64,000 nucleotides of DNA from Desulfobacteraceae bacterium (GCA_014237395.1 JABZFP010000007.1:1-64000); one strand, 5' to 3'; counted from the stretch's first letter, positions 51,690-61,011 are shown. Numbers and translations: made by a program. The notes: a model not told the origin generated them from the sequence alone.

Positions 51690-52226
51690 TCATAGTTCGT
51701 CAAAATCGATTTTTAGGGGTGTTGATAGGCCTTTCGCCGAAATAGTGGCCGATTTTTCAGTTACTTCGGTGATGTCGTATTTGCCGTCGATGCGATCTCC
51801 CCGGCTGGCCACCAGGACCTGTTTGCCTCTTTGGAGGAAAAGGTAGATGGTGTCGCCGTGGCGATAGGATCCAAAGGTTTTAAAGCGTTGAAAATGCTCC
51901 TGGATTTTTTCGCGATCGCTTTTGGGCCTTGCCTCTGGAGCTTGAGGCGCGGGTTTGTCCTCCCCTGCGGGTTTGGGCACGCTGGGCGGCCTGAAAGGGT
52001 CGCGTTGGATGGAAACGGTTTTTTGGGGCGGCGACCGCAGAAGATCCAGTCGGACCTCAGCCTGATGGGGGGCGGCGCCGGCATCCTTGGCGGGTGCAAC
52101 CTTGGTTGCGCGGGTATAGGTCAGCCGGTCGACAGTTTCCTGTTCAAATGGATTCGTCAGGCGGTAGGCCAGCGCAATGGCAAGTATGACGAGCAGGCCC
52201 AGCAATATTTTCTGTTTCTGGTTCAT
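51690..52226 (-). CDS. PilP/GspC-like periplasmic connector
   Basis: A 178-residue protein: one N-terminal membrane helix (ILLGLLVILAIALAY), a proline-rich linker containing RDPFRPPSVPKP, and a small C-terminal beta domain (GDTIYLFLQRGKQVLVASRGDRIDGKYDITEVTEKSATIS) like the HR/PilP domain that contacts the secretin. Position between PilO-like and secretin genes supports this. Family identity is by architecture, not strong sequence match. Confidence 0.72.
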   Translation of the reverse strand: MNQKQKILLGLLVILAIALAYRLTNPFEQETVDRLTYTRATKVAPAKDAGAAPHQAEVRLDLLRSPPQKTVSIQRDPFRPPSVPKPAGEDKPAPQAPEARPKSDREKIQEHFQRFKTFGSYRHGDTIYLFLQRGKQVLVASRGDRIDGKYDITEVTEKSATISAKGLSTPLKIDFDEL

Positions 52227-52231
52227 GCTAT

Positions 52232-52783
52232 TTATTGTTCGTTGCGGAAATAGGCTGCTAGTTCAAGGTCCATTTCCAGTGGTTTGTCGCCGTCGGGCTG
52301 CCGGAATTCAAGCTGGTGAATGCAGATCAGTCCCGGCAGGGCCTGCAATTCACCGATGAAGCGTTTGAAATCGGCGTATTGCCCGGATGTGCGAAACGTT
52401 GTCGCGAAACGGACGAGGTTTTCATCTTTGACCGGTTCAGCGCGAAACGATAAATCTTCGGATGCCAGCCCATAGCGGCTTAGAATCTGTTTTAGCTGCT
52501 GGATACGCTCCGGGAATTCGATTTTACCCGGCAGATCCTGTTCGAAGTCACGCCAGGTCTGTGCCATGGACTGATACTGGTCGACGGCCGCCTGTTGTTT
52601 GCGCTGTTCCGAAACCTGTTTGCGCACCACCTGAAATTGATTTTGAAGCTGTCCGGTCTTGCGGGTTGCCGATGAGATGAAAAAAAAATAAAAAAGGACG
52701 TTAACCACCAGCAAAACGCCGCAGACAATCCAGAAACGGCGGTAGGATTTCAGGATATCAAGCAGCCGTCCCCGTGATTTCAT
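52232..52783 (-). CDS. PilO/GspM-like platform protein
   Basis: A 183-residue bitopic membrane protein: helix FWIVCGVLLVVNVLFYFFFI, a coiled coil (TGQLQNQFQVVRKQVSEQRKQQ) and a ferredoxin-like C-terminal domain (FATTFRTSGQYADFKRFIGELQALPGLICIHQLEF). This matches PilO-type proteins that pair with PilN. It overlaps the PilN-like gene by four bases and ends six bases before the PilP-like gene. Confidence 0.78.
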   Translation of the reverse strand: MKSRGRLLDILKSYRRFWIVCGVLLVVNVLFYFFFISSATRKTGQLQNQFQVVRKQVSEQRKQQAAVDQYQSMAQTWRDFEQDLPGKIEFPERIQQLKQILSRYGLASEDLSFRAEPVKDENLVRFATTFRTSGQYADFKRFIGELQALPGLICIHQLEFRQPDGDKPLEMDLELAAYFRNEQ

Positions 52784-53433
52784 GGCTTACCTTTTCCGGT
52801 TGTTGCCGATAACAGTGTCATCCAAAGCTCGCCGTGGCTTTCTTCAGGAAAAACCGCCTTGAGATTCAATCCGCAAATCATCTCGAACTGCATGGCACCA
52901 TTGCCGGCGGTTCCCTTCCTTTGTGCAGACCCAGTGCCGAAATCCATATTTTCAAGCACGACCGACTGAAAAAAGACGGATTTCCCCAGGGCATCCTGAA
53001 AGCGCGTCAGCGGTTCAACAGAGGGCGTATGGCCGCTGATGCGGATGGTTTTCAGATCTGCCGCAGGAAGAAAACGATCCAGAATGACTTGAGGCGGCAT
53101 TGTTTTTTCTAATTCGTCCAGAATATCGATCCAGGGGAAAATGTCCAGTGCGATGAGATAGTTGGCCTGCCGGCTGCTTTTCTGCAAGGCAAGTGCCGCT
53201 TCGGGCTTGAAGGGGGGCTCGTCACCTTGGGAGGCGGACAAGGCGCCGGCCTGCTGCTGAAGTTCGCTGATTTTAGTCTGGTAGCGGGAACGCTCGCTAT
53301 ACTTTGAGATCCACTGGATGCCGTTGATCAAAGTGAAGGCCGCCAACAAAAGCGCGACACTACCCAAAACCGCATAGATGATGCGGCGATCCACGTGGTC
53401 GTGGGTGGTTAAGTTAATCTGGTTGAATTCCAT
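52780..53433 (-). CDS. PilN/GspL-C-like platform protein
   Basis: A 217-residue bitopic protein. It begins MEFNQINLTT, the short cytoplasmic INL motif by which PilN contacts PilM, followed by helix YAVLGSVALLLAAFTLINGI, a coiled coil and a PilN-like fold (PWIDILDELEKTMPPQVILDRF, LKTIRISGHTPSVEPLTRFQDAL). It is coupled to the PilO-like gene by a four-base overlap. Repeat B separates it from the PilM-like gene. Confidence 0.78.
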   Translation of the reverse strand: MEFNQINLTTHDHVDRRIIYAVLGSVALLLAAFTLINGIQWISKYSERSRYQTKISELQQQAGALSASQGDEPPFKPEAALALQKSSRQANYLIALDIFPWIDILDELEKTMPPQVILDRFLPAADLKTIRISGHTPSVEPLTRFQDALGKSVFFQSVVLENMDFGTGSAQRKGTAGNGAMQFEMICGLNLKAVFPEESHGELWMTLLSATTGKGKP

Positions 53434-53445
53434 GGTTCCCCAGTA

Positions 53446-53570
53446 GACGGATCCGTAAAACGCCCGATATCGGCGTTACGCGTATCCCTCGTTACTGCGG
53501 CGTACTATATATGTACGCCTCGCTCCTCGGGATCCGCAAGCCTTGATCTCGAACGTTTTACGAATCCGTC
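53446..53570. repeat. Structured dispersed repeat, copy B
   Basis: Ends GACGGATCCGTAAAACG and (complement) GACGGATTCGTAAAACG; core CGATATCGGCGTTACGC, inner hairpin GGCGTAC-TATATAT-GTACGCC and GCAAGCCTTGATCTCGAACG. It interrupts the operon between the PilM-like and PilN-like genes, 12 bases before the PilN-like start codon. Confidence 0.85.
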
Positions 53571-53653
53571 TGGAATGTGTCGACAAAAATTTCAATCGTT
53601 GCTGCCGATTCAAAATTGACGTAAATTTGCAATACTTCATCATGAGAGGCCTG

Positions 53654-54589
53654 TTATTTTACCAAACTTTGTGCGGCTCCGATGGCCGACGCGAAGGACG
53701 ACAGCTTCAACCGTTCCAGAGGATGCGACAGGTCGAAATCGGATTCGATCAATTCCCCTTCGTCCAGGATATTGAGCTTGATGTCGATCAGATTGCCCAA
53801 CACTTCCTTGAGTTCGACATGATACCCTACCTGGCTGCCGACGCTCAGGCGTTCGATGCGTTTTCCCGGGTTGGACTCCAGGTAATGCTGCATGGTCAGA
53901 TCCACGTCCTGGAAGAATTGCAGATCGGAAAATCCGCGCTTGACCCCGTGGAAAAATGTCAGTTGCTCGTTTTCAAATACCAGAAAACTGAAATAATTGT
54001 CGAAGAGCCCTAAAAAAGCATGGGTTCCCTTGCGTGGCAGGCCGGGAGAGAAAAAATTGAACAGGTTGATGCCGGCCGGCCGGATCACACGCACATCAAC
54101 AGTCAATTTGGCCAGAAGATCTTCGTATTGCCGGATGACATCCCGCATGGCGATCGTTACCAAAAGCTGTTTCGCACCGGAAACATCGCCACCAATCGCC
54201 TGGTAGGCGATTTTGGTATTTTCAATCGGGAAATGAAATGATTTTTCCAGGCTCCAGGAAATCAACTTTTCCGTTTCCGCCTTGGATTCCGGCAGTTTGG
54301 GGTATTCTCGAATGAGAATCCGCACGATCTCACTGGGTAGTGACAGCGCTACCGTGCGCCCGGCGCCCTCGAATTCACTCATCAGCCGTTGAACCGCCTC
54401 CAGAAAAAGATTTGGATCAACGATGTTAAGACTTTTGAAAGCGGGTTTGATGGTCCCTTCCGGCAGGGGCATGCTGGCACTTTTTACCAACCGCCATTGT
54501 TTGCCGGATCTCTCCAACAAGGCCATCCGCAGCGCGTTCGGGGCGATTTCCATACCGGTGAAACGTTTGGTAAAGGTAAACTTCATCAA
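53654..54589 (-). CDS. PilM/GspL-N-like actin-fold protein
   Basis: A 311-residue cytoplasmic protein with an actin-like ATPase pattern. FTGMEIAPNALRMALLERSG is the first phosphate loop (degenerate), VALSLPSEIVRILIREYPKLPESKAETEKLISWSLEKSFHFP the PilM-type helical part, and FLGLFDNYFSFLVFENEQLTFFHGVKRG the second phosphate loop. PilM links the cytoplasmic ATPase to PilN. It overlaps the ATPase gene by four bases (ATGA). Confidence 0.78.
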   Translation of the reverse strand: MMKFTFTKRFTGMEIAPNALRMALLERSGKQWRLVKSASMPLPEGTIKPAFKSLNIVDPNLFLEAVQRLMSEFEGAGRTVALSLPSEIVRILIREYPKLPESKAETEKLISWSLEKSFHFPIENTKIAYQAIGGDVSGAKQLLVTIAMRDVIRQYEDLLAKLTVDVRVIRPAGINLFNFFSPGLPRKGTHAFLGLFDNYFSFLVFENEQLTFFHGVKRGFSDLQFFQDVDLTMQHYLESNPGKRIERLSVGSQVGYHVELKEVLGNLIDIKLNILDEGELIESDFDLSHPLERLKLSSFASAIGAAQSLVK

Positions 54590-56316
54590 CCGTCCACCTC
54601 GACAAAGGTGACCCGGTTGGCCTCCCGGAGGGTGGTGATTCCGTTAAAAACTTCCTGCAGGGCGGCGCGCCGCAGGAAAACGGTCCCGGATTCGCGGGCT
54701 TTCTGCTTGATGGCCGTAATGCGCGAGCGCGACATGAAGAGCTCCCGCATTTCATCATCCATCTCCATGATTTCAATAACCGCCTTGCGGCCCCGGTATC
54801 CGGTTCCCTGGCAGCGTTCGCACCCTTTGGCCGCGTAAAAAGTGTAGCCTTTGACCAGTTTGGGCGTCAGCCCGGATTCCATGAGCTCCGCTTCATCGGG
54901 CCGGTGGGCGGTCTTGCACTCGCACAGGGTTCGAATCAGGCGCTGCGAGGCAATGCAGTTGAGAGCCGCCATCAGGTTTTCGGTCTGGATGCCCATGTGC
55001 ATGAATCGGTTGATGACATCAAAGGACCGATTGGCATGCACCGTGGTAAACACCATGTGGCCGGTGAGGGCGGATTGCAAGGCAATCTGGGCGGTTTCGG
55101 GGTCACGGATCTCACCCACCAGAATCTTGTCGGGGTCGTGCCGCAAGATCGAACGCAGCCCCTTGGCAAAGGTCAACCCCTTTTTCTCGTTGACGGGAAT
55201 CTGGACGATTCCTTCCAACTGGTATTCGACCGGATCCTCGATGGTGATGATCTTGGTGTCTTTGCTGTTGATTTCGGACAGGGCCCCATAGAGGGTCGTG
55301 GTCTTTCCGCTGCCGGTGGGGCCCGTCATCAAAAACATGCCGTAGGGGGCATGGATCATGCGGCGGATGCGCAGCAATTCGTACTCGGCAAACCCGATGC
55401 TGTCGAGTTGGAAGGTGCCCTGGCGGCCGGCGATACTCTCCCGGTCAAGGATACGGATGACCGCATCTTCGCCGAAAATGGTCGGCAGGATGGAGATCCG
55501 GAAATCAATATAGCGGTCCGACACGTTCAGTTTGAAGCGTCCGTCCTGGGGGATGCGTTTTTCCGAGATATCGAGCTCGGACATCACCTTGATGCGCGAA
55601 ATGATGGGGCTCTGATGCTTGGCATCGATGGGATTGGTGGCCTGGTGCAGCATGCCGTTGATCCGATAGCGGATAATGATGCCCTTGCTGGTGGTTTCGA
55701 TGTGAATATCGCTGGCCCGCTTATTGATGGCATCCAGGATGGTGGAATCCACCAGTTTGACAATGGGGCTTTCCTCGGTGGACACTTTTTCGGCACTGAG
55801 GATGTATTCCCCCTGGTCGGACTCCTTGACCACCGACAGGCGCATGTCGTCCGACGAGCTGTCGATCATGTTGCGGGACGTCTTGATCCGGCTGATCGCC
55901 TTTTTAATGTTGTGTTCGCTGGCGACGACGGCCGAAACCTCCAGGTCCGTCAGCATTTCGAGCTCATCCACAAGCTTGAGCAGGTTCTTGGGTTCGGCCA
56001 TGGCAATGGTGAGCTGTTCGCCGGATTTCCGGTAGGGGACGAATTTGTAGCGCGCCATCAAATCCACGGGCACCAGCTTGGACAGTTTCTCCGGGATAAC
56101 CCCGTCCAGCTTGACATATCGGTAGGAGAACTGGGCTGCCATGATCTGGGCAAGATCTTCCTGGTCGATCAGGCCTTCCTCGAGACATAGCTGTCCGATC
56201 ATCTGCTTGGAAATGTTTTTCTTCGACAGGATATACTTCAAGTCTTCCTGGGTCATGAAGCCGAGCTTCAGGGCCCAGTCGCCGAAGCGAAGCTGGCGGT
56301 AGGCTTTAGGTGGCAT
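54586..56316 (-). CDS. gspE: Type II secretion/type IV pilus assembly ATPase (GspE/PilB)
   Basis: A 576-residue AAA+ hexameric ATPase. N-terminal MshEN/N1E domain (MPPKAYRQLRFGDWALKLGF...), Asp box IRYRINGMLHQ, Walker A MTGPTGSGKTTTLYG, Walker B ILVGEIRDPETAQIALQSALTGH, His box FTTVHANR and a zinc-type cysteine pattern (CECK...CERCQGTGYRGRKAV). I use the ATG at 56316; the longer frame to 56370 runs into structured repeat C and its extra residues are repeat-coded. It powers pseudopilus assembly with GspF. Confidence 0.92.
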   Translation of the reverse strand: MPPKAYRQLRFGDWALKLGFMTQEDLKYILSKKNISKQMIGQLCLEEGLIDQEDLAQIMAAQFSYRYVKLDGVIPEKLSKLVPVDLMARYKFVPYRKSGEQLTIAMAEPKNLLKLVDELEMLTDLEVSAVVASEHNIKKAISRIKTSRNMIDSSSDDMRLSVVKESDQGEYILSAEKVSTEESPIVKLVDSTILDAINKRASDIHIETTSKGIIIRYRINGMLHQATNPIDAKHQSPIISRIKVMSELDISEKRIPQDGRFKLNVSDRYIDFRISILPTIFGEDAVIRILDRESIAGRQGTFQLDSIGFAEYELLRIRRMIHAPYGMFLMTGPTGSGKTTTLYGALSEINSKDTKIITIEDPVEYQLEGIVQIPVNEKKGLTFAKGLRSILRHDPDKILVGEIRDPETAQIALQSALTGHMVFTTVHANRSFDVINRFMHMGIQTENLMAALNCIASQRLIRTLCECKTAHRPDEAELMESGLTPKLVKGYTFYAAKGCERCQGTGYRGRKAVIEIMEMDDEMRELFMSRSRITAIKQKARESGTVFLRRAALQEVFNGITTLREANRVTFVEVDG

Positions 56317-56332
56317 TGTTTCCCATGTTGAC

Positions 56333-56449
56333 GGTTCCGCTAAATGCCCAATCTCAGCGTTATGCGGCATGCTTCATAACTGCGGCGTACAAAAGCACGC
56401 CTCGCTTTTCAGCATTTGCACGCCTTGACCTTGGGCATTTATCGAAACC
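56333..56449. repeat. Structured dispersed repeat, copy C
   Basis: Ends GGTTCCGCTAAATGCCC and (complement) GGTTTCGATAAATGCCC; core AATCTCAGCGTTATGCGGC, inner hairpin GGCGTACAAAAGCACGCC and GCACGCCTTGACCTTGG. It lies 16 bases upstream of the ATPase start codon, so it would be in the leader of that gene. Confidence 0.8.
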
Positions 56450-56586
56450 TCATATTAAGGCTTTCAAATCGCCATATATATGATGGTTGGTGTTGGTTAT
56501 TCCCGCAAAATAAAATCGTCGAATAACGTATCGTAATGTTAGTGCCAGGTTATTCTAAGCGTGACCTATAGCATGCCTTGTCGTTT

Positions 56587-56613
56587 TCTTCATGATCTTC
56601 ATGTGCTTCATGG
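56587..56613. repeat. Three CTTCATGNT nonamers
   Basis: TTCATGATC, TTCATGTGC and TTCATGGTA in series, 25 bases past the stop of the gspF gene. The same nonamer follows or precedes several other genes in the window (35210, 36367, 38648, 40394, 46794). Confidence 0.65.
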
Positions 56614-56637
56614 TAATAATAATTCTTTGTTTTTCCC

Positions 56638-57849
56638 CTATTGTATTGTGCCGGCCAGTTGAAAAATTGGCATATACATGGCCAGCACGATAAAGCCGAT
56701 CAGCAGCCCCATGATAATCATCAGTGCCGGCTCGATGGTCGACGAGATAACGGTCAGTTTGACGTCGACTTCATCATCGTAGAAATCAGCGGCATCCAAT
56801 AGCACTTGTTCCAACTCGCCGCCACTTTCCCCCGCGGCGATCATGCGTATGGCCAGGTGGGGGAAGGCTTCCGTCTCGTCAAGTGCTTCGGAAAAGCCCA
56901 ACCCCTCGGTGATGCGGCGCACTACCTGGATGAGCTTGTTCCTGAGAAACAGATTGTTCAGGGTGCCGGAGGCGATGCGCACGGATTCAATCAGCGGCGC
57001 TCCAGCGGTCAGCACCATCGCGACGGTGCGCAGAAAAAGGGCGGTGGCGTAGCTGATGTAAAGGCGCCCTATATAGGGTACTTTGATGAGCCACTGATCC
57101 ATGTATATTCGCAGGGTCTCCTGGCGGGCAGCGTGCGCCCATCCGGCCGTCATCAGGATGGCAAGGAGTGCCAGGTATATAAAATTGTTTTTGATGCCGT
57201 TGCTGACATTGATCAGCACCATGGTGATGGTCGGCAGCTGGGTGCCGCTCTCGAAATAGGTTTTTGTAAAAGCCGGCACGACATAGATCAGCAATAAAAA
57301 CAAGACCGCGACGGAGGCCGTCACCAGAATCAGGGGATACACCGAGGCGGAAATCAATTTGCGCCGCAGGGCCATCATCTGTTTTAAATAGGCTACGTGT
57401 TTGATGAGCGCTTCCGGTATGTTGCCGCTTTTTTCGCCGGCCTGCAGAGAGGAGATATACAGGTTGGAAAAAATGCGGGGGTATTTGGCAAACGCATCGG
57501 AAAGGGACTCGCCGGTGGACACATCGTAACGGACTTGCTGCAGGATATTGTTCAGCTCGGAAGGTTCGCTCTTCTCGATAATGGCGTCCAGCGCAGCGAC
57601 AATGGGCATTCCGGTACGAATCAGGACCGCAAATTCCTTATTGAATGAGAAAAAATCGCGAATCTTGAATTTTTTGGAACGGGGTTCTCCTCCCAGCGGC
57701 AACCGCAAACGATCTTCCCGCCGGATGCGATAAACGAAGTGACCGTCTTTTTCCAGGCGCCATTGAAGATCGTCCCGCGAGTCGGCGGCAATCGTTTTTT
57801 TGACGTAATTCCCATCGGGCGTCATGTATTTACATCGGTAGGACGGCAT
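56638..57849 (-). CDS. gspF: Type II secretion inner-membrane platform protein (GspF/PilC)
   Basis: A 403-residue protein of the T2SSF family with two repeats of the F domain: FNKEFAVLIRTGMPIVAALDAIIEKSE...LQAGEKSGNIPEAL and FLRTVAMVLTAGAPLIESVRIASG...MIAAGESGGELEQVL. Three membrane segments lie at about 170, 220 and 375-395. It carries the pilin-extruding platform driven by the ATPase. It is the first gene of the pseudopilus operon after the regulator, and a 321-base gap with repeat C follows before gspE. Confidence 0.92.
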   Translation of the reverse strand: MPSYRCKYMTPDGNYVKKTIAADSRDDLQWRLEKDGHFVYRIRREDRLRLPLGGEPRSKKFKIRDFFSFNKEFAVLIRTGMPIVAALDAIIEKSEPSELNNILQQVRYDVSTGESLSDAFAKYPRIFSNLYISSLQAGEKSGNIPEALIKHVAYLKQMMALRRKLISASVYPLILVTASVAVLFLLLIYVVPAFTKTYFESGTQLPTITMVLINVSNGIKNNFIYLALLAILMTAGWAHAARQETLRIYMDQWLIKVPYIGRLYISYATALFLRTVAMVLTAGAPLIESVRIASGTLNNLFLRNKLIQVVRRITEGLGFSEALDETEAFPHLAIRMIAAGESGGELEQVLLDAADFYDDEVDVKLTVISSTIEPALMIIMGLLIGFIVLAMYMPIFQLAGTIQ

Positions 57850-57909
57850 TTCGCACGAAATCTTCCGGATGTGGCAGTCTTTGACCGCGGAAAAGTTGCC
57901 GATTCACGT

Positions 57910-58046
57910 TATGATGGTTTCGTAAAAGTTATGAAGCCGTCACTCCTGCGAAGGCGGGAGTCCAGAACTCATTGAAATAACTGGATCCCCGCATGCGCAG
58001 GGATGATGAAAGGATTATTTCGGCGACTTTTTACGAACTTATCAAA
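57910..58046. repeat. Dispersed double-palindrome element, third copy
   Basis: Arms TATGATGGTTTCGTAAAAGT and complement of ACTTTTTACGAACTTATCAA enclose CTCCTGCGAAGGCGGGAG and ATCCCCGCATGCGCAGGGAT. It has the same order as the copy at 40421 and lies upstream of gspF. Confidence 0.75.
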
Positions 58047-58128
58047 CTTAAAGTACAAAAAAACGGGGAAGTCAATATTTTACAATTATTTCTGGAGGTT
58101 TGGGGCCGGTTGGCGGCAATGCTTCACT

Positions 58129-58302
58129 TGGTGGGGGCGGGGAAAAGGGATCGAACCAACGGCGTGATAGCCCTTTTAGGTCTCCCCTTGGGGGCCCCGT
58201 AAGCTTTCAACGCTGAGGGGGGATGCTCGCTTGGCCACTCGCGATCCTTTGGTGTCTATCGTATCAGACTCACGCGCAATCCGACAGCGATGATTCGCCC
58301 CC
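58129..58302 (-). ncRNA. Candidate structured RNA with tRNA-like ends
   Basis: On the minus strand a 174-base segment begins GGGGGCG and ends CGCCCCC-A-CCA, a perfect 7-bp closing stem with an encoded CCA. Just inside the 3' end are AAAAGGG and CCCTTTT (7 bp) and a TTCGATC loop resembling a T-loop. However, eight bases instead of five separate that loop from the acceptor strand, and the 5' part lacks a D-arm or the tmRNA GGATTCGACG box. It lies in the 478-base gap between the sigma-54 activator and gspF. It may be a novel small RNA or a decayed tmRNA/tRNA. Confidence 0.3.
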
Positions 58303-58327
58303 ATGCACCTTTTCAAGTAACCAGACG

Positions 58328-59824
58328 CTACCGGAGCTCAAATTTGGAGATAAGGCGGGAAAGATAGGTGCGCTGGATGCCCATGATTTTGGCCGCCTGG
58401 CTGCGGTTGCCGTTGGTGTGTTCGAGATTGAGGGTGATAAATTCTTTCTTGAATCGATTCAGGGCATCTTTCAAGGTGAGGCCGACCTCCAGGCCTGAAT
58501 CGCAGCTCTGGGAATTAAAAATCGGCAGGTCTTCCGGTCGAATTTTTTTATCGTCGCCCATGACGACCGCGCGTTCGATGGCGTTGCGGAGCTCCCGGAT
58601 ATTGCCCGGCCAGTCGTATTTGCGCATGCGCTGAACCGCTTCGTCGGACAGAACGAGATTGGGCAGGCCGCGTTCACGCCGAAACTCATCCATAAAATAC
58701 TCCGCCAGCATGGGGATATCTTCCTTGCGTTCCCGCAGGGCCGGCATTTGGATGCTGACGATGTTCAGCCGGTAGTAAAGATCTTCCCGAAAGCGGCCTT
58801 CCTTGACTTCGTTGGCGATATCCCGGTTGGTAGCGGACAGCACCCGGACGTCTACCGATATGGAGTCGTTGCCACCCACACGGTAAAAGACGCCTTCCTG
58901 AAGGACACGCAGGAGCTTGGCCTGCATGCCGGCACTCATTTCGCCGATCTCATCTAAAAATAGCGTGCCGCCGTCCGCTAGCTCGAATTTGCCGATTTTT
59001 CGTTTAAGCGCTCCGGTAAAGGCCCCTTTTTCATAGCCGAAAAGTTCGGCCTCCAGCAAAGTTTCTTGCAAGGCCGCGCAGTTGAGAACCACCAGGGGAC
59101 CGTCCTTGCGCGGGCTGGAGCGGTGAATCAGATGCGCCAACAGTTCCTTGCCGGTGCCGCTTTCGCCTAAGATCAGGGTGCTGGCACTGGAATTGGCCAC
59201 TTTCAGGGCTTCGGTCGTAATGCGCTTGAGGGTTTGACTTTTACCGACAATCTGGTGTTTGGCGGCCAGTTCTTCCCGCAGGTCTCGGTATTCCTGGCTC
59301 ACTTTTTCAAACCGTTTGGCATTCTGGATGGCCCGGGCGGCCACATCCGAGAAAACCGAGAGATCCCGCAGATCGCTTTCGGTCAGCGGACGGCCGTCGG
59401 TTTTGTCGATGACTTCCAGGACGCCGATAATCTGTCCTTCGATCTGCATGGGGACGCAGGCGATGGACTGGGTGTCCAGACGCAGGCTGTGGCTGATGGA
59501 ACTGTCCCACAGGGGGTCCTTTGTTACATTGCTGATCAGGAGCGGTTCACCGGTTTCAGCCACGTGGCCGGCAATGCCCTGCCCCAGGTTGATGGTAAAG
59601 GATTTGACTTCTTGTTTCTTTTCGCCGGTGGCGGCTTTGAAAACCAGTTTTTTGGTCCGGCGATTCAGCAGCAGGATCGAGCCGGCTTTGGCATTCAGAA
59701 TGCCGGCGGCGGTTTCCAGGACTAGTTCCAACAACTTTTCAAGATCCTGGGATGATGAAACCCAACTGGCGATTTCATGCAGCCTTTCCACAAGGCTTTC
59801 AGTGGGGGGCGTGCGTTCTGTCAT
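58328..59824 (-). CDS. GAF-domain sigma-54 activator
   Basis: A 498-residue NifA-like regulator. The GAF domain (about 15-170) is followed by AAA+ with Walker A GESGTGKE (220-227), GAFTGA (267-272), Walker [10 protein letters not shown] (288-296), [10 protein letters not shown] and [12 protein letters not shown]. The C-terminal Fis-type HTH is [27 protein letters not shown] domains sense small molecules or redox state. It is oriented with the pseudopilus operon and lies just upstream of it, so it may control that operon or the PEP-CTERM gene whose promoter is sigma-54-type. Confidence 0.92.
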   Translation of the reverse strand: MTERTPPTESLVERLHEIASWVSSSQDLEKLLELVLETAAGILNAKAGSILLLNRRTKKLVFKAATGEKKQEVKSFTINLGQGIAGHVAETGEPLLISNVTKDPLWDSSISHSLRLDTQSIACVPMQIEGQIIGVLEVIDKTDGRPLTESDLRDLSVFSDVAARAIQNAKRFEKVSQEYRDLREELAAKHQIVGKSQTLKRITTEALKVANSSASTLILGESGTGKELLAHLIHRSSPRKDGPLVVLNCAALQETLLEAELFGYEKGAFTGALKRKIGKFELADGGTLFLDEIGEMSAGMQAKLLRVLQEGVFYRVGGNDSISVDVRVLSATNRDIANEVKEGRFREDLYYRLNIVSIQMPALRERKEDIPMLAEYFMDEFRRERGLPNLVLSDEAVQRMRKYDWPGNIRELRNAIERAVVMGDDKKIRPEDLPIFNSQSCDSGLEVGLTLKDALNRFKKEFITLNLEHTNGNRSQAAKIMGIQRTYLSRLISKFELR

Positions 59825-60056
59825 TATTTAGTGGTCCTTAAGGGGTTGTTGCCCGCGTTTCAGTGGTCGTTCTATCCGAAGCCCTTCACCGCTGGAGATG
59901 ATTTTGGCGTATGATCAGCGATGTGGGTTGTAATTTCTTTCATCTGTTAACTATCGGTTAAGAACGCCAAAAGCATTAGCGTCCGATAGGGAATACAGCC
60001 GTCACGACTGTCCAGCAACCTCATCTCGGCATGCTTTGCATAGGGGATGGTTCCTC

Positions 60057-60737
60057 TTACCAGAATGACCATTGCTCTGTTTGTAAGACATAAATCCCCA
60101 GCAACAGGTTTGTCACGGTATGCGCCAGAATCGGTGAAAATAGATTGCGTGAACGGCACAGCAATGCGCCGTAAACGATTCCGGCAATGATGCCCGGCAA
60201 CCAGCGATGATGTTCAAACCCGAACGCGACGGCCGTAATAACAAAGGCGTACCAACTGAATTGCCCCAGCGGCACTGATTTAAAGCGCGATGCCACAAGG
60301 AAGCGCATGACAAAGGAGCGCCAGAACAGCTCCTCCATCAAGGGAACGACTATTGCTGCGCCGAAAAGCCGGATACTGATGATGCCGGACACGTTCCAGG
60401 GTCCGGCAACGGCATAAGGATCAAAAGATGAGTGGCCGATTTGCGGATATCGCCCTTCAAGCCCGATCCATACAATAAAGACGCCGATGCCTGCGGCCAC
60501 CGCACGCCAATCCCAAGCCCATTGAATTTCCTGGCGCATCATCGGCCAAAAGATGGCCAGGATGGCGGCCGTGGTAAGTGTTTTTGCAGTATAGCCCACG
60601 CCTGCGCCGATGGGCATCATGGGCAGCAGGGTCGTCAGGACGGCAAACACGCCAAAGGGCGCAACATAGGGCAGCCAGGGCCAAACTGTCGAAATATCGG
60701 AAATCGATCGCGAAGGTGGTGGCGCTATCCGGCTCAA
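60057..60737 (-). CDS. Exosortase-associated CAAX-type (CPBP) protease
   Basis: A 226-residue membrane protein with six or seven helices. MEELFWRSFVMRFL (the EExxxR motif), FGFEHHRW and LAHTVTNLLLG are the three metalloprotease motifs of the CPBP/Abi family. It fits the CAAX prenyl-protease-related protein of PEP-CTERM systems. Its substrate is unknown; a proposed role is in protein processing linked to exosortase. It is divergent from the PrsT gene at 61012, separated by about 275 bases. Confidence 0.85.
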   Translation of the reverse strand: MSRIAPPPSRSISDISTVWPWLPYVAPFGVFAVLTTLLPMMPIGAGVGYTAKTLTTAAILAIFWPMMRQEIQWAWDWRAVAAGIGVFIVWIGLEGRYPQIGHSSFDPYAVAGPWNVSGIISIRLFGAAIVVPLMEELFWRSFVMRFLVASRFKSVPLGQFSWYAFVITAVAFGFEHHRWLPGIIAGIVYGALLCRSRNLFSPILAHTVTNLLLGIYVLQTEQWSFW

Positions 60738-61011
60738 GTTGATTCCTGGTCAGGTTGTCGTGGGATAAGCATGCCGATGCCAATTGGGCAAACAGAAACG
60801 GATTGTAACGGACGCATCCATCATATTCTCAAACCAGCGTGTAAAATAGCCTCTTTTTTTTATCTGTATAAAATAGTACACTCTTATATGGATTGCAACC
60901 TCGTTTAATCCATGGGACAATATGATACACAATAGTAAATGGTGATCCACGCCGTCCTTCATTTTTGGTTGGACATTGTCGTGGCATCCAACTCTATCTC
61001 AGGGGAGGATC

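Noticed and set aside
56533..56547. Possible second sigma-54 promoter upstream of gspE
   Set aside because: The -24 part (TGGCAC) and spacing fit, but the -12 element is TTAC, not TTGC, and a long structured repeat lies between it and the gene.
58129..58302. Calling this segment a tRNA or tmRNA
   Set aside because: The T-loop-like bases are not five bases from the acceptor strand, and no D-arm, anticodon arm or tmRNA-specific box could be found; kept only as a low-confidence RNA candidate.
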